Positions 22,901-34,423 of a stretch of 64,000 nt of DNA are shown piece by piece. A program made the position numbers and the translations under genes. This DNA comes from Pharus latifolius. Its lineage: Eukaryota; Streptophyta; Magnoliopsida; Poales; Poaceae. Position 1 is the stretch's first letter. Each line of letters opens with the position of its first letter. The stretch spans positions 930,001 to 994,000 of the forward strand of contig CM033329.1 in NCBI GenBank assembly GCA_019359835.1. The letters run 5' to 3'. The notes under the pieces are model-generated. The model worked only from the letters and a program-made list of their open reading frames with translations, made no database searches and was not told the origin of the DNA.

Positions 22901-23708
22901 GAGTGTATTTACAAGTTTTGAGTCGTCCCATTCTTCTATTTGGCATAGTCCCCTTTGCTGACTTGAGAGAGTACGCTTTGGAGAACCTGCTTCGTGTCAG
23001 GATTGCGCGAAATGAAACGAAAGCGCAATACTGGAATTGCCCCTCCTCCTCCTCAAGATTTAGATAGCGATACACCTCGTTGACAAGTGCAGTCTTGCCG
23101 CCACCTCCCAAACCCACGATGGACACCACCCTCAGCTGCTGCTGATGTTCATCTGTGAGCCATTTGATGAGCATGTCTCTCGGACCATCCATACCGACAA
23201 GACTTTTCGCCTCGGCACATAGCGCAGGCAGACGAGGATCCATGGCCACTGTGCCAGCCCGGTGCGCAGACGTGGCCGCGTCATCGAGCCTGTACCTCGT
23301 GCGCCTGACCGCGTCATCGATCCTGTACCTCGTGCGCCGCTTGGCTACCTCAACAACACGTTCCTTCAGCTCTTGGATTTGAACCGCAATCCGACGTGCC
23401 TTTCTCAGATTTGGCAAGAACCATGCCACCTTGAAGCCGACGTGCAGGTACGCGAAGAAGTTATCGATGCAGTCCTCGATGTCGTAGGCCATCTCCCGTA
23501 CCTGCCTCATCCACGCCTTCACGAGCTCTTCCCCATCCTCCCTGCGCGCCATCTTCACGAGGAGACCATTCATGTTGGTCAGCTCGTCCTTGAGGAACTC
23601 CAAATCCCTGACCACTACTCTGGACAGCCGGTACTCCAAATCCCTGACCTCTACATAAGCTAAATGGTAGAAGTAAGAATGACACATCTTACTTAATGAA
23701 TCATGCAA
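19978..23708 (-). pseudogene. CC-NB-ARC-LRR pseudogene, opposite strand
   Basis: The exon 1 region (23,708-22,878) encodes a coiled coil with YDIEDC, a P-loop GLGGGGKTALVNEVY and then a frameshift before REFLRDK at the splice donor. The intron is 22,877-22,034. Exon 2 starts with YFVIIDDIW (an intact kinase-2, unlike the gene at 13,710) and then hits TAG a few codons later. RNBS-B, HGLPLAI, RNBS-D (LRICLLYLSISPED) and an MHD variant VHD follow in three different frames (breaks near 21,670, 21,540 and 21,285). The LRR is open from about 21,280 to 20,363, with another break near 20,355 before the acidic tail ending at 19,978. At least six lesions make it non-functional. Its N-terminus is abnormal: the usual first helix is missing and a short direct duplication (VRDLEYRL/VRDLEFL) is present, next to hAT-derived DNA. 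Confidence 0.9.
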
Positions 23709-23719
23709 AAAGATATAAC

Positions 23720-26254
23720 TCTAACTTATATAGAGGTCAAAAAATGATTATATATTCATCACATGGTAGTCAAACATTTTCTGTGGAGGTATATAAGTAT
23801 GATGAAACAATAAGTTTGAAAAAACTTGCTACCTCTATTGTGATGCATCTATTGTGATGCATGAATATCCATATACCTTTATTGATCATAAGTACACTGT
23901 TGATTTTGTCTAAGACTTTGCACCCAACATTCAATATGAAATCAGCAAAATCCATTAAATACATTAATATTGAGCTATATGATGAGGAGAAAAAGGTTGT
24001 CTATGATATGTTTAAATCTCTCTTGTCACATTTCTACAACAATGGATCTTTGGACTTGAATAACACAAAACAAGAGTTATTTGTGTATCACTGCTCACTT
24101 TGTTGATGAGAATTGGTCTCTTCAAAAGATACTCATTAATTTCATGCATTTAGATGCTAGGCACACTAGTATAAGTTTATCTCAAATTCTCATGAAGAAC
24201 CTAATTGATAGAAATATAGATCGGAAAATGTTCTCATTAACTTGTGATAATGATAGAGTCAATAATGTTTGCATCAAAGATATAATCAAGCATCTTAATC
24301 AACAAAAGTTGCTTATTAGTGATAGTGTTTTTTTTTTCACGTTAGATGTGCCGCACATATTATAAATTTAGTTGTTAGAGATGGGATGGCAGTGATAAGA
24401 AATACTATTAAAAACATTCGGCAAACTATATTATTGGTGAAGAGTTCAACTTTGCAATGGGAAGAGTTTCAAAAGAGAGCAAAAGATTGTGATCTTGATA
24501 TTTCCAAAAGGTTATCTACTGATGTTACTATAAGATGGAATTCTACCTATTTCACAAAGATACATTCTTGAGGTTGAACTACTCGGATCCAATAAAGTAT
24601 AGTTGTTGTCCAACCAATGATGAGTGGAATGTTGTTACGGACTTGTTTGCTTGTTTAAAGTCATTCCATACCATTACTAAGTTTCTTTCTGGAACACAAT
24701 ATCCTACATCAAATTTGTTCTTTCAGGAGTTTTGTGAAGTTAAATTGATATTGCAAAAATGAAAGAACAGTGTTGATATCCTTCGTGTGAATATGGTAAT
24801 GGCGATGGCAATGGAAGAAAAGTTTGACAAATAGTGGCGTAAGTCAAACATGATTTTGGCTGTGGCATCTTTACTTAATCCAAGATATAAGATGTAGATG
24901 GTTGAATATTACTACCCATAGATTTATCAAACTGGTGGAGAGAAATAGATCCAAGAGATATATCAAGTCATCAATTCACTTTATACTCAATATGTTAGGC
25001 CAAATGAGCAAGTCATGCATCCTAGTAGTTTTGGAGTCTCACAGTAAGTCACAAGTAGCTATAATGAGAAGAAAAGAAAATTTAATGAGTTTCTTCTTCA
25101 AAAATCTCAACAGCAGCCTAAGAGAACTGATTTGAATTTGTATTTTGAAGATATCACTTTTCTATGGGATAATAAAAGTCCTTTTGACATTCTTTCATAG
25201 TGGAAGACAAAAGGTTCTAAATATCCTATTCTATCAAAGATTACTTGTGATGTATTAACTAAACCTGTTACATCAGTGGCTTCTAAGTCAGCATTAAGTA
25301 CATGTGGATGTGTCATTGACCAATACCGGAATAGACTTACTCCAGAGACTGTTGAAAGGTTAATTTGCATTCAAGATTGGATTAGAGCCAAGTCAAAAGG
25401 TGATTAACCCATTATATATATGTTTCATGTCTATAATTTTATAGTTTTATGTTATATGACTTGTGTACATTTGTTATTTTTTGTATTTATTGTAGGTCAA
25501 CTATAATCTATTCTAGATGACATTGTTGGAGATTATTTTGAAGATGGTAATGCGAGTACTTTGTAAGAAAATGATCATGTTAGTACTTCTTTTTATTTTT
25601 AGATTGTTGAATGATTATGCTTTTAATAAAACATGCCATGAAAATTCATTACTTACTTTTGTTCGACCTATAGGTGATCACATCATTCAAGTCGACTAAT
25701 GAGTTACGGAATTGATAGTTGGTAGCTTGGTGGATGATGCTATGGCTATACTATGTTGCTATTGTATTTCTTACGACTTATGACTTTACGAGTTATTTAG
25801 ATACTTTGTTCTACTTGAAATACTTATTATGCATTATCAATTTATCATATAATTTAAGTTATGACTTATGGTGGGGTGGTGTGTATGAATGATGTATGAA
25901 ATCTTTCATTTGATGTAGTACTAACTTTTTTACTATATTATCCTCGTTATGTATGAACTCTTTTATTATATTATCCTTGTAATGACTATTTTATTTGGTG
26001 TAATATAAATCTTTTATTATGTTATTCATGTTTGTTTTTGTATCATAATCATATTCATTTTATAAATATCTGTGTCCGTATCCGCTCCGAATCCGTTTAA
26101 ATCTGTGTTCGTATCCACAAAATATCCGCTCCGTATTCGTATCCATTTCTTTCATATCCATATCCACATCCGCATTCGTATCCAAAAGAAAGATACGGAT
26201 GCAGATATGGATTTATGTACTATTCGATTCGAACCCGATCCGTTTCCATCCCTA
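23720..26254 (+). mobile_element. hAT-superfamily (Ac-like, RICESLEEPER-type) transposon remnant, unit 1
   Basis: Degraded plus-strand transposase reads in pieces: VMHEYPFIFIDH-like (disrupted, near 23,850), TAHFVDENWSLQKILINF (24,085-24,140), TLDVPHILNLVVRDGMA across a stop (24,335-24,390), DVTIRWNSTYF (24,520-24,550) and the C-terminal dimerisation region with SKITCDVLTKPVTSVASKSA and ERLICIQDW (25,200-25,385). Many stops and frameshifts interrupt it. The 3' end has repeated TATCC/ATCCG motifs and finishes with a sequence whose complement is TAGGGATGGAAACGGATCGG, typical of Ac/Ds-type termini. The 5' end, including any BED zinc finger and the left terminus, is missing where it abuts the NLR exon. 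Confidence 0.85.
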
Positions 26255-26908
26255 CTTATCTTTATTTCTTGGTCCTCTATTTATCATAAACTTATGCACA
26301 AAGGACACCTGATTATTTAAGAATTTTTTAAATAATACATTTAAAAATATTAATTACAGAAATTACACTCACTCTAAAGTTTTTGTAAAAATAGTAGCCC
26401 ATTGCCACGATGTTTGTTGACAGAGGAATTTTTTTTCAGTCAATCGCCACAATATTTGGCGACAAAGTTTTTTTTGTTGGCAGTTGTTAGGACGCGTGGC
26501 AATAGGGAGCATCAGGCGCAAGTCACCAAGATGAGTGGCGACTAAGGCTTCAACCTCTATATAAGCCTAAAAAAACCTGAAAAGTTCATTTTAATTGAGG
26601 AAAAAAGAAAAGTTAGGGTTAAAGAAAGAAGATGAGAGGGAAGAAACGTTGCATGGAGGTTCTATCAACTTCACACGCCCGCCGATCTGTTTTACCTTGC
26701 AGGTGAGGGTTTTGATTGTATTATTTTTTTTGTACATTATACTAAAATAATTATAAACTCTTAAATTTTTATACGATATTCAATTTGATTACAGTGTTAA
26801 GAACCTATGGTTTTTTGAGTCGATAGTTGATCCCTCAGGAGTACTCAGGTATTTCACTAAGTAGTACTTAAGTTTTAGTTAGATAGATTTATCTATGTAA
26901 TTAATGCA
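26255..26908. other. Shared non-coding DNA beyond the hAT terminus
   Basis: Also present in unit 2 (29,807-30,450). It contains CGCCACRATRTTTG-type repeated motifs and a purine-rich stretch with a splice-like CTTGCAGGTGAGGG near 26,696. No protein domain is visible. Confidence 0.5.
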
Positions 26909-27357
26909 TCCTCCAAAAGAGTCGCCGCGTCATCGAGCCTGTACCTCGTGCGCCTGACCGCGTCATCGATCCTGTACCTCGTGCGCCGCTTGGCTACCTC
27001 AACAACACGTTCCTTCAGCTCTTGGATTTGAACCGCAATCCGACGTGCCTTTCTCAGATTTGGCAAGAACCATGCCACCTTGAAGCCGACGTGCAGGTAC
27101 GCGAAGAAGTTATCGATGCAGTCCTCGATGTCGTAGGCCATCTCCCGTACCTGCCTCATCCACGCCTTCACGAGCTCTTCCCCATCCTCCCTGCGCGCCA
27201 TCTTCACGAGGAGACCATTCATGTTGGTCAGCTCGTCCTTGAGGAACTCCAAATCCCTGACCACTACTCTGGACAGCCGGTACTCCAAATCCCTGACCTC
27301 TACATAAGCTAAATGGTAGAAGTAAGAATGACACATCTTACTTAATGAATCATGCAA
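26893..27357 (-). CDS. Duplicated NLR coiled-coil fragment with intact 154-codon frame
   Basis: The tandem duplication re-created the first part of the minus-strand NLR: a coiled coil with KDELTNMNGLLVKMARR, the EDVID-like YDIEDC motif near residue 80, and the RRTRYRIDD/RRTRYRLDD repeat. It then passes into eight residues of junction-derived sequence (LLEDALIT) before a stop in hAT-flank DNA. The frame is uninterrupted and starts at the same ATG as the pseudogene at 23,708. It lacks the NB-ARC and LRR. It may be an accidental open frame, since its upstream region is hAT sequence and no promoter is evident. If transcribed it would make a CC-only NLR-like peptide. Confidence 0.45.
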   Translation of the reverse strand: MHDSLSKMCHSYFYHLAYVEVRDLEYRLSRVVVRDLEFLKDELTNMNGLLVKMARREDGEELVKAWMRQVREMAYDIEDCIDNFFAYLHVGFKVAWFLPNLRKARRIAVQIQELKERVVEVAKRRTRYRIDDAVRRTRYRLDDAATLLEDALIT

Positions 27358-30300
27358 AAAGATATAACTCTAACTTATATAGAGGTCAAAAAATGATTAT
27401 ATATTCATCACATGGTAGTCAAACATTTTCTGTGGAGGTATATAAGTATGATGAAACAATAAGTTTGAAAAAACTTGCTACCTCTATTGTGATGCATGAA
27501 TATCCATTTATTTTTATTGATCATAAGTACACTGTTGATTTTGTCTAAGACTTTACACCCAACATTCAATATGAAATCAGCAAAATCCATTAAAAACATT
27601 AATATTGAGCTATATGATGAGGAGAAAAAGATTGTCTATGATATGTTTAGATCTCTCTTGTCACATTTCTACAATAATGGATCTTTGGACTTGAATAACA
27701 CAAAACAAGAGTTATTTGTGTATCACTGCTCACTTTGTTGATGAGAATTGATCTCTTCAAAAGATACTCATTAATTTCATGCATTTAGATGCTAGGCACA
27801 CTAGTATAAGTTTATCTCAAACTCTCATGAAGAACCTAATTGATTGAAATATAGATCGGAAAATGTTCTCATTAACTTGTGATAATGATAGAGTCAATAA
27901 TGTTTGCATCAAAGATATAATCAAGCATCTTAATCAACAAAAGTTGCTTATTAGTGATAGTGTTTTTTTCACGTTAGATGTGCCGCACATATTATAAATT
28001 TAGTTGTTAGAGATAGGATGGCAGTGATAAGAAATACTATTGAAAATATTCGGCAAACTATATTATTGGTGAAGAGTTCAACTTTGCAATGGGAAGAGTT
28101 TCAAAAGAGAGTAAAAGATTGTGATCTTGATATTTCCAAAAGGTTATCTACTGATGTTACTATAAGATGGAATTCTACCTATTTCACAAAGATGCATTCT
28201 TGATGTTGAACTACTCGGATCCAATAAAGTATAGTTGTTGTCCAACCAATGATGAATAGAATGTTGTTACGGACTTGTTTGCTTGTTTAAAGTCATTTCA
28301 TACCATTACTAAGTTTCTTTCTGGAACATAATATCCTACATCAAATTTGTTCTTTCAGGAGTTTTGTGAAGTTAAATTGATATTGCAAGAATGAAAGAAC
28401 AGTGTTGATATCCTTCGTGTGAATATGGCAATGGCGATGGCAATGGAAGAAAAGTTGACAAATAGTGGCGTAAGTCAAACATGATTTTGGCTGTGGCATC
28501 TTTACTTAATCCAAGATATAAGATGTAGATGGTCGAATATTACTACCCACAGATTTATCAAACTGGTGGAGAGAAATAGATCCAAGAGATACATCAAGTC
28601 ATCAATTCACTTTATACTCAATATGTTAGGCCAAATGAGCAAGTCATGCATACTAGTAGCTTTGGAGTCTCACAGTAAGGCACGAGTAGCTATAATGAGA
28701 AGAAAAGAAAATTTAATGAGTTTCTTCTTCAGAAATCTCAACAGCAGTTTAAGAGAACTTATTTGAATTTGTATTTTGAGGATATCACTTTTCTATGGGA
28801 TAATGAAAGTCCTTTTGACATTCTTTCATAGTGGAAGACAAAAGGTTCTAAATATCTTATTCTATCAAAGGTTACTTGTGATGTATTAACTAAACCTGTT
28901 ACATCAGTGGCTTCTAAGTCAACATTAAGTACAGGTGGATGTGTCATTGACCAATACCGGAGTAGACTTACTCCAGAGATTGTTGAAAGGTTAATTTGCA
29001 TTCAAGATTGGATTAGAGCCAAGTCAAAAGGTGATTAACCCATTATAGATATGTTTCATGTCTATAATTTTATAGTTTTATGTTATATGACTTGTGTACA
29101 TTTGTTATTTTTTTATTTATTGTAGGTCAACTATAATCTATTCTAGATGACATTGTTGGAGATTATTTTGAAGATGGTGATGCGCGTACTTTGTAAGAAA
29201 ATGATCATATTAGTGCTTATTTTTATTTTTAGATTGTTGAATGATTATGCTCTTAGTAAAACATGCTATGAAAATTCATTACTTATTTTTGTTCGACCTA
29301 TAGGTGATCACATCATTCAAGTCGACTAATGAGTTGCGGAATTGATAGTTGGTAGCTTGGTAGATGATGCTATGGCTATGCTATATTACTATTGTATTTC
29401 TTACGACTTTTGACTTTATTAGTTATTTAGATACTTTGTTCTACTTGAAATACTTATTATTTGATGTAGTACTAACTTTTTTACTATATTATCCTCGTTA
29501 TGTATGAACTCTTTTATTATATTATCCTTGTAATGACTATTTTATTTGGTGTAATATAAATATTTTATTATGTTATTCATGTTTATTTTTGTATCATAAT
29601 CATATTCATTTTGTAAATATCTGTGTCCGTATCCGCTCCGAATCCGCTTAATATCTGTGTCCGTATCCACAAAATATCCGCTCCGTATTCGTATCCATTT
29701 CTTTCATATCCGTATCCACATCCGAATTCGTATCCAAAAGAAAGATGCGGATGCAGATATGGATTTAGGTACTATTCGATTCGAACCCGATCTGTTTCCA
29801 TCCCTATTTGTCTTTATTTCTTGGTCCTCTATTTATCATAAACTTATGCACAAAGGACACCTGATTATTTATGAATTTTTTAAATAATACATTTAAAAAT
29901 ATTAATTACAGAAATTACACTCACTCTAAAGTTTTTGTAAAAATAGTAACCCATCGCCACGATGTTTGTTGACAGAGGAATTTTTTTTCAGTCAATCGCC
30001 ACAATATTTGGCGACAAAGTTTTTTTTGTTGGCAGTTGTTAGGACGCGTGGCAATAGGGAGCATCAGGCGCAAGTCACCAAGATGAGTGGCGACTAAGGC
30101 TTCAGGTGACGGTTTTGATTGAGGAAAAAAGAAAAGTTAGGGTTAAAGAAAGAAGATGAGAGGGAAGAAACGTTGCATGGAGGTTCTATCAACTTCACAC
30201 GCCCGCCGATCTGTTTTACCTTGCAGGTGAGGGTTTTGATTGTATTATTTTTTTTGTACATTATACTAAAATAATTATAAACTCTTAAATTTTTATACGA

Positions 30301-30450
30301 TATTCAATTTGATTACAGTGTTAAGAACCTGTGATTTTTTGAGTCGATAGTTGATCCCTCAGGAGTACTCAGATATACTCCTGATATTTTAGTAAGTAGT
30401 ACTTAAGTTTTAGTTAGATAGATTTATCTGTGTAATTAATGCATCCTTAA
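26920..30450. repeat. Tandem duplication unit 2
   Basis: Second copy of the NLR-exon/hAT unit, offset by about 3.55-3.65 kb from unit 1. Its left border adjoins unit 1 through a short filler (CCAAAAGAGTCG). Its right border leads into unique AT-rich DNA after GCATCCT. Confidence 0.9.
27370..29806 (+). mobile_element. hAT-superfamily transposon remnant, unit 2
   Basis: Same arrangement as the remnant at 23,720-26,254, including the TAHFVDEN- region near 27,730, RWNSTYF near 28,165, the C-terminal dimerisation region (about 28,800-29,030) and the Ac/Ds-like terminus at 29,806. Stops differ in part from unit 1 (for example a stop in place of Trp after DEN), so decay continued after duplication. 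Confidence 0.85.
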
Positions 30451-31230
30451 ATTTAATTAAGCACACATATCAGTTTCTAAAAGTTTGTAAAATTATTCCA
30501 CTAAAATTATGGTGCATAGTTACTTAAATTAAATGGTAAATATGTGGGATATTTCACAAAATGAAAATGCTCTGCACACTTGTTTAATTTAATTTACATT
30601 TGTTCAACAAAATTTTGTAAAATTGATGTGTCTCACTTGTAGGCCCTGTTTGATTAAAAGGCTAAAATGTAAAAAAAAATATACACGTATGGACATGAGA
30701 GAGCAAATGTACATATGCATGTTTTATTCTTCAATATAAGCATATGCATATATAATTTGCCCCATGCAAAACAAATTTAAGTCATAACTGATGAATTGCT
30801 GGCTCAGCTACATAAGGACCTATCTGTAAAGGCATCTTAACTTTTTCGTCACTCCTCGAAATAAGGTGTTCTATATCATTTTAGAAATCTTATGATGTGA
30901 TAAATATATTTTCTACAAGGTTACAACAAGAAGACAATGCAATCTGTCTCGGTCAAACCGATGCAGAGACCTAATCGTAAATCGACTATAAATTTTGGTT
31001 TTTTTTAACAAAATCAGGGGTTCAATGATCTTTCAGAATTCTTTAAAGATGATTAACCTATAAAATGTACCATTATGTCATAAATGACATATTTTAAGGT
31101 TCACAACCTGCTTCAATATTTTCTAGGGACTAAAACATAAAAATAGTTGTAACATTTTGTTTGGCGTCCAAATAAGACAAATAAATAGTTTATCATACTC
31201 TTCTCATTAATATGAACTCAAAAGTATATA
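30451..31230. other. AT-rich intergenic DNA
   Basis: No gene visible. A GGCCCTGTTTGATTAAAA motif near 30,643 resembles the tip of a grass MITE or hAT element, but I could not find a partner end. Confidence 0.4.
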
Positions 31231-33050
31231 ATTTGCCTATGTAAAAATTCATCTTTGTAGTTGATATGTTTTTGCGACCCGAATAACGTGTCAGACTAGA
31301 CGTGAGTCTGGCCGGTTGTACGAAATCTGAGCCACCTCAATCATACTCGAATTAAACATTAAAAATATTTTAATTCAATGCATAATTCTGAAATAAGAGA
31401 CAAAAGATGATTAACTTCATAATTATTTTCTCACCTATTTAACATAATCATATTCTTAAAATATTCTTTTTTCAAAATTCAAATCCCTACAATATCCATG
31501 CTCGTATATTGTTTAGGTTCTTTCTTCTGGAGTTTCCTTTTATGGTGATCCTATTGTTTTTGTTTTTGTTTTCGTAACCATATGAGACTTATCACAACAA
31601 ACACATTAGCATACACAGGACTTGGTTTAATTGTGTTCTATTACAATTTCATTTTTACATGCTTTGGATCCTGGCATGGTGGAGCACGCATAATGATTAC
31701 TTCCTGTGATATGCAGCGTAGAAGTGGTGTTAACTATTAACACTGTTATTGTAACCATCCATCTTTTGAGATTGGCTAACTAGACTATTAGTTCTTGGAC
31801 TAGCCAATATTTGAATATATTTAAGTTCTATTTGGGAGTGTAATGCTTTTTTAAATAACCGGTTTTTTTTTTCCTATTTGGGTGTTTCTTTTCTCGAACA
31901 TATTATGTAGCAGTTTCGAAAAATTGAGTTACCGAATTGAAGAATATGCGGACAACTTTTATTTTTTAGCTTTTAAGGTTGCGGAACCTTCCATGAACAA
32001 ATATTGTAACCGGACGGAGCATTGAGGGCTAGGTCATATGCGAAACCATTATAAAAGTTCTTATTCATTTATTATAGATTCGTGTATTGATAATTTTCTT
32101 AGGTTAATGTAGATAATATTGTTAGGTGTGTCAAGATGAATGCTCAAATATTTGGCAAAGTGAATCCTTCAGAGAGTTTGTTGTTCTCCATCATATCTTA
32201 AAATTAAGGAGTATGAGAATTCTATTCTGCCCCTATTATCAAAATATGAAGTAAAAAAAATAACACTTCCATTACGTGTAGGTGATGCTAATTCGGCTAC
32301 GCTTCCATGCGTTGGTTGTCAAGCCGGAGTTTACTATACTCAAGAAGGGCGACATGCAAAAAAATGGATGGAGCTAGATTCGTCTTGGATATTGTTGCAT
32401 ATCAAAGGCTTGAAGCTTAATTTGATTTCACTTGTGTAGATTTATGCGTAATTCCAGTATCAATGGATCCATGTGTGTTGTTGGTGTTTTGAGCTTGAGA
32501 AAGGTAAAAATTGTCCATCGAGCGAGGGATCTTAAGGTTGAGTTAATTATTGGGTTTCTATATACTGCATTGTTCTCATTTTATCTCATTAATTCATATG
32601 TTTGATATACTTATTTATGTATTTTTATCATATATCTATCAGAAATTAATATGCTTCAAGCCCATTCTATAAACGTGTATATGTTTAGGAGTAAATAGAA
32701 TTGACATGTTAACATATGTTCTGTCTGTTCTTTATGATCTTATTTTCGACTGTATTATTTCTGTGTTAATTTTTGTTTTGGGATATCATGATATTATTGT
32801 AATCATCATCAACCAAAAAAAAGTGAAATTATTCTTTTCTTAAACCTCAAATGGATAGATATACTTCATTAGGGTCCTGTATTGTTTGCATATGTTATCA
32901 TAGCTGACCGGGTAAATATAGTTTCATTTCGCGTTCACCCTTTCCGACCACAACAATGTTCTTTCACTATTATATATGCTATTTTATTTGGATGAATTTT
33001 GCTATATGACCTAGTTTATATAAAATTTACCCTAAAATGAATCAAGTTTA
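31231..33050. repeat. Segmental duplication, copy B flank
   Basis: Matches 1-1715 (as 31,231-32,530) and then 12,687-13,620 (as 32,534-33,050) with a single TAA at the junction, so it preserves the state before the PIF/Harbinger insertion. It also lacks the MITEs seen at 493-966 and 13,080-13,486. Non-coding. Confidence 0.9.
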
Positions 33051-33790
33051 GAGCTATCTATTGAACAACCACCGACAGCTTCCAACGGCCATCTTTACTT
33101 TCCAACCACAATCACTTACATGTGGTCAGCTCAACGTCGATCCCAGATGTCATTAATTTTGAGTTGGCAACTCCCACCGTACAGAACACTATTTGCTTGT
33201 TAATTTTACTCGACTGTCGTTTCTTATTATTTCAATGACAGGTGGGTCTCAAAAATAGTGGACCCACTGATTAGTGAGTTAGAGTAGATCGCGCTTTTTA
33301 TGAGCCTAGTGGGCCTCACTTTTCTTGAACGTTGTTCGACGCGGCGCAAATTACCTCGGTGACGAACATGTCGGGACACGAACCTTGGGCCCAGCTCAGA
33401 ATTGGTCGATTTTCACGTGGTGCGCGTGCGCACTGAGACATGCATGCTGATTGTTGCTATGGGCCCACGGGATATTTCTCAGTGACGCGTGGACCTAACA
33501 CACAATGACTGATATGTGGGTCTTTTTATTTTATAGACCCACATGCCAAATTTATTTTTTTGTGGATATGATTATCTGATTTATTTCTCGGAGGGGTCCG
33601 CAATATGCGTTTCGAAGCGCCATTCGTCTCCAACATTGATGCTATACTCGCCGCGTGCTTACCCGTCACTCGTCTCTGCCCAAAACGCGCACTGGTCCCA
33701 TCACGTCGAGCAAGCGGCCAATACTTGATTGCATCCGTCGACTGCATCCGTCGACGCATGCTAACAATCACGTTGTTGATGAGAGTCTTA
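33051..33790. other. Non-coding DNA between duplicated flank and inverted NLR fragments
   Basis: Not shared with copy A. It contains a perfect hairpin at 33,516-33,542 (TGTGGGTCT, an A/T-rich loop, AGACCCACA) and GC-rich MITE-like pieces (33,590-33,730). No gene is visible. Confidence 0.5.
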
Positions 33791-34212
33791 GGCTAAGCCT
33801 AATACTAACTCCTCCTTAAAGGGGATCTTCGAGAGAATATTCCCAAACCCAATACTAACCGGATGTTGGAACGAATATTCTAGACCACGGTCTCCGGAAG
33901 AACTTAGAGAGACTTTCGCGTTGCTGCTTCTTTTTCCTCCGTTTCTTCTCCTTTCCCCATTTTTCTTGCCTTCCCGTCGCCTTCAGATCTTGCCGCCCTT
34001 TTCCTCCATTCGCGCGCCGCCTCTGCTCCTTTCCACACGCCGTCGCCGGATCTTCACTGCACTGCCGCGCGCTCGGTGGGACCCGCCATTTCGAGGTCGC
34101 CCCGCGACCCCGTGGTCGAGCGGCTCAGCCCGCGCTCGAGCGTCGCTTGCGCCCGTCCACCCGTGGCTTCGACCGCCGCGCCCCGGGTCGAAATCCCGCG
34201 TTGGAGACGGCC
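33791..34212. mobile_element. Candidate GC-rich MITE (Pack-type), PIF/Tourist-like
   Basis: The left tip GGCTAAGCCTAATACTAACTCC follows TTA, and the right tip (complement GGCCGTCTCCAACGCGGG) is followed by TTA (34,213-34,215). The interior 33,930-34,190 is strongly GC-rich and looks like captured gene sequence, but I cannot identify it. The right flank continues NLR-derived sequence while the left does not, so the insertion history is unclear and the boundaries are tentative. Confidence 0.5.
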
Positions 34213-34411
34213 TTATATCTGCCCTTCCGCTGGTACGCGTCGAGGGCACGTTCCTTGAGCTTTGTAGCTCCTCAGCTAACCGAGCGCGCGTGCACATCTT
34301 GGTATTGTGAAATGTGCGGTCGAATTGGGTTTTGCAAATGACCTGTCTCTGTAGAGGATGATGCAGTCCTCGATGTCCTACACAAGCTCTTGCACTTCTC
34401 GCACCCCAACT
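34213..34411 (-). pseudogene. Inverted NLR coiled-coil fragment
   Basis: Reverse-complement match to the coiled-coil coding part of the NLR at about 13,885-14,100 (includes the segment coding YDIEDC and the AYQR region). It is truncated on both sides and adjoins a second inverted NLR fragment at about 34,412. Its sequence is closer to the gene at 13,710 in this part than the palindrome arms are, because it keeps the TTCGACCGCAC stretch the arms lack. Confidence 0.8.
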
Positions 34412-34423
34412 TGGCGGAGGTCC

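Larger units (their letters stand above)
23271..26908. repeat. Tandem duplication unit 1: NLR exon 1 fragment joined to hAT remnant
   Basis: From within exon 1 of the minus-strand NLR, through the hAT remnant, to about 26,908. The same order recurs at about 26,920-30,450 with high identity. Differences include a 14-16 bp extra segment near 23,845 and about 80 bp near 25,840-25,915 present only in this unit. Confidence 0.9.

Noticed and set aside
34147..34341. Plus-strand frames across the GC-rich MITE into NLR-derived DNA
   Set aside because: They cross a repeat boundary and run antisense to the NLR fragment, so they are not real genes.
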